A DNA stretch of 5,864 nt from Bacteroidota bacterium (GTDB taxonomy: Bacteria > Bacteroidota > Bacteroidia > Flavobacteriales_D > Crocinitomicaceae). The stretch is from positions 1 to 5,864 of the forward strand of contig SBGS01000230.1 of assembly GCA_006226555.1 (NCBI GenBank), in the 5' to 3' direction. Position 1 is the stretch's first letter, and the number at the start of each line of letters is the position of its first letter. Shown here in pieces: positions 5,171-5,864 of the stretch. Below the pieces are notes generated by a model. That model had not been told where the DNA came from, did not search any database, and was given only the letters and a program-made list of their open reading frames with translations. The translations under genes were made by a program, and so were the position numbers.

Positions 5171-5864
5171 TTATCATTAATTAGCTCTCCATCACCGTAC
5201 CGATTGAATTCAAGTAATGATGGTTGGCCACGGTAATAAATATCTCCAATACTCTTCGTTTGAGCCCTCAAGATCACGCCTTCAGCATTAACCTTCAGAT
5301 CATTACTGCTGCTTGAAACAACATGTACTGAGTCTGTAATATTCAGATCATAGGTCGATCCAAATCCACTCCCGAAACTTTCCAGCTTCAAGTAACTTAA
5401 ATTTCCTTTTAGATCAAAATTCCCCCATCCGTGCGTTATGAGAAAGTTTAAGTTGATACAATCGATATCAATATTGACCTTTCCCGCTCCATCCCGAATA
5501 ACAATAGACATGTAATCCTGAACGATCTTATTTTTACATGTTAAAGGTTTAGTTCCTTCGAACTGCAGGTGTTCCATCTCTCGTATATGCAGCTCAACGG
5601 TAAGCTCCTTTTTATAACTTCTGAGAAAAGAACATTTATTATTGTTAGCAATGCGCATTTCACCATCTACCATCTCAAAGCTCACAAAATTCAAGAGGTT
5701 TTTCCCGCCTTTTATTACGGCTCGACATATAGTATCCTGAACAATTATAAAATTCAAATGCGGACCTAACCAAACTTTTTTGAAATCAGGCAGATCGATA
5801 GATAGAGAGCTCTCCTCTCCCGCTGATTTCCAGCATTTTCTATCCTCCGGTTTCTTGCAAGAAA
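5167..5864 (-). CDS. Head-GIN domain (DUF2807) lipoprotein, 5' end outside window
   Basis: The minus-strand frame stays open to the right edge and shows 231 residues of a larger protein. A TTG at 5757 is not the start, because codons upstream read through a family-like N-terminus: SCKKPEDRKCWKSAG, then LPDFKKVWLGPHLNFIIVQD. The Ser-Cys at the very edge (Cys codon 5859-5857) looks like the end of a lipobox, so the mature protein is probably a lipid-anchored envelope lipoprotein lacking only its signal peptide here. The body matches the Bacteroidota DUF2807 'head GIN' family: GKNLLNFVSFEMVDGEMRIA, NNKCSFLRSYKKELTVELHI, TCKNKI, and short beta-strand repeats rich in Asn, Asp and Ser that suggest a stacked beta structure. 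Its molecular role is unknown. It overlaps the small membrane-protein gene by four bases, so the two are probably co-translated. Confidence 0.87.
   Translation of the reverse strand, partial: SCKKPEDRKCWKSAGEESSLSIDLPDFKKVWLGPHLNFIIVQDTICRAVIKGGKNLLNFVSFEMVDGEMRIANNNKCSFLRSYKKELTVELHIREMEHLQFEGTKPLTCKNKIVQDYMSIVIRDGAGKVNIDIDCINLNFLITHGWGNFDLKGNLSYLKLESFGSGFGSTYDLNITDSVHVVSSSSNDLKVNAEGVILRAQTKSIGDIYYRGQPSLLEFNRYGDGELINDN

Noticed and set aside
5755..5757. TTG as the start of the head-GIN lipoprotein
   Set aside because: The same frame is open to the window edge and encodes a family-like N-terminal region with a lipobox-like Ser-Cys, so the gene begins outside the window.
5805..5814. Palindrome GAGAGCTCTC
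   Set aside because: It is short, lies within the lipoprotein coding region, and shows no associated regulatory context.

Overview
The window looks like a chromosomal stretch from a marine or freshwater Bacteroidota of the Flavobacteriales type. The evidence is a PorQ-like component of the type IX secretion system, a fused CrtYc/CrtYd-type lycopene cyclase beside a CrtZ-type carotene hydroxylase, a head-GIN (DUF2807) lipoprotein, a promoter of the Bacteroidota form (TTTG, then TAnnTTTG), AT-rich gene leaders and no obvious Shine-Dalgarno sequences. There are nine protein genes, two of them cut by the window edges. I see no RNA gene, mobile element, CRISPR array or phage gene.

Left block, 1-2442, plus strand: four genes joined by 4-base start/stop overlaps (GTGA, GTGA, ATGA). 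They are the 3' end of crtZ, the fused lycopene cyclase, a YfcE-type metallophosphoesterase and porQ. The first two convert lycopene to beta-carotene and then to hydroxylated (zeaxanthin-type) pigment. porQ belongs to the cell-surface attachment complex of the type IX secretion system. The overlaps make one translationally coupled operon very likely, so pigment synthesis and protein secretion share a transcript here.

Middle block, 2443-3502: a single outer-membrane beta-barrel gene with its own near-consensus promoter and a strong intrinsic terminator. Its codon use is visibly more selective than its neighbours', which fits an abundant surface protein. It sits as a self-contained unit between porQ and cmk, two genes often adjacent in this phylum.

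Right block, 3503-4942, plus strand: cmk (CMP/dCMP kinase, nucleotide metabolism), with a start codon unusually close to the terminator, then an uncharacterised 220-residue protein ending in an ACT-like domain.

Far right, 4943-5864, minus strand: a partial head-GIN lipoprotein followed by a small membrane protein with four cysteines, joined by a TTGA overlap. This pair converges on the ACT-domain gene with no spacer: the two stop codons abut in the palindrome TGATCA.

Most of the window is ordinary core gene content. I found no convincing previously undescribed system. The points most worth a second look are the carotenoid/porQ coupling, the highly expressed barrel-protein unit, the four-cysteine membrane protein, and the ACT-domain protein of unknown role.
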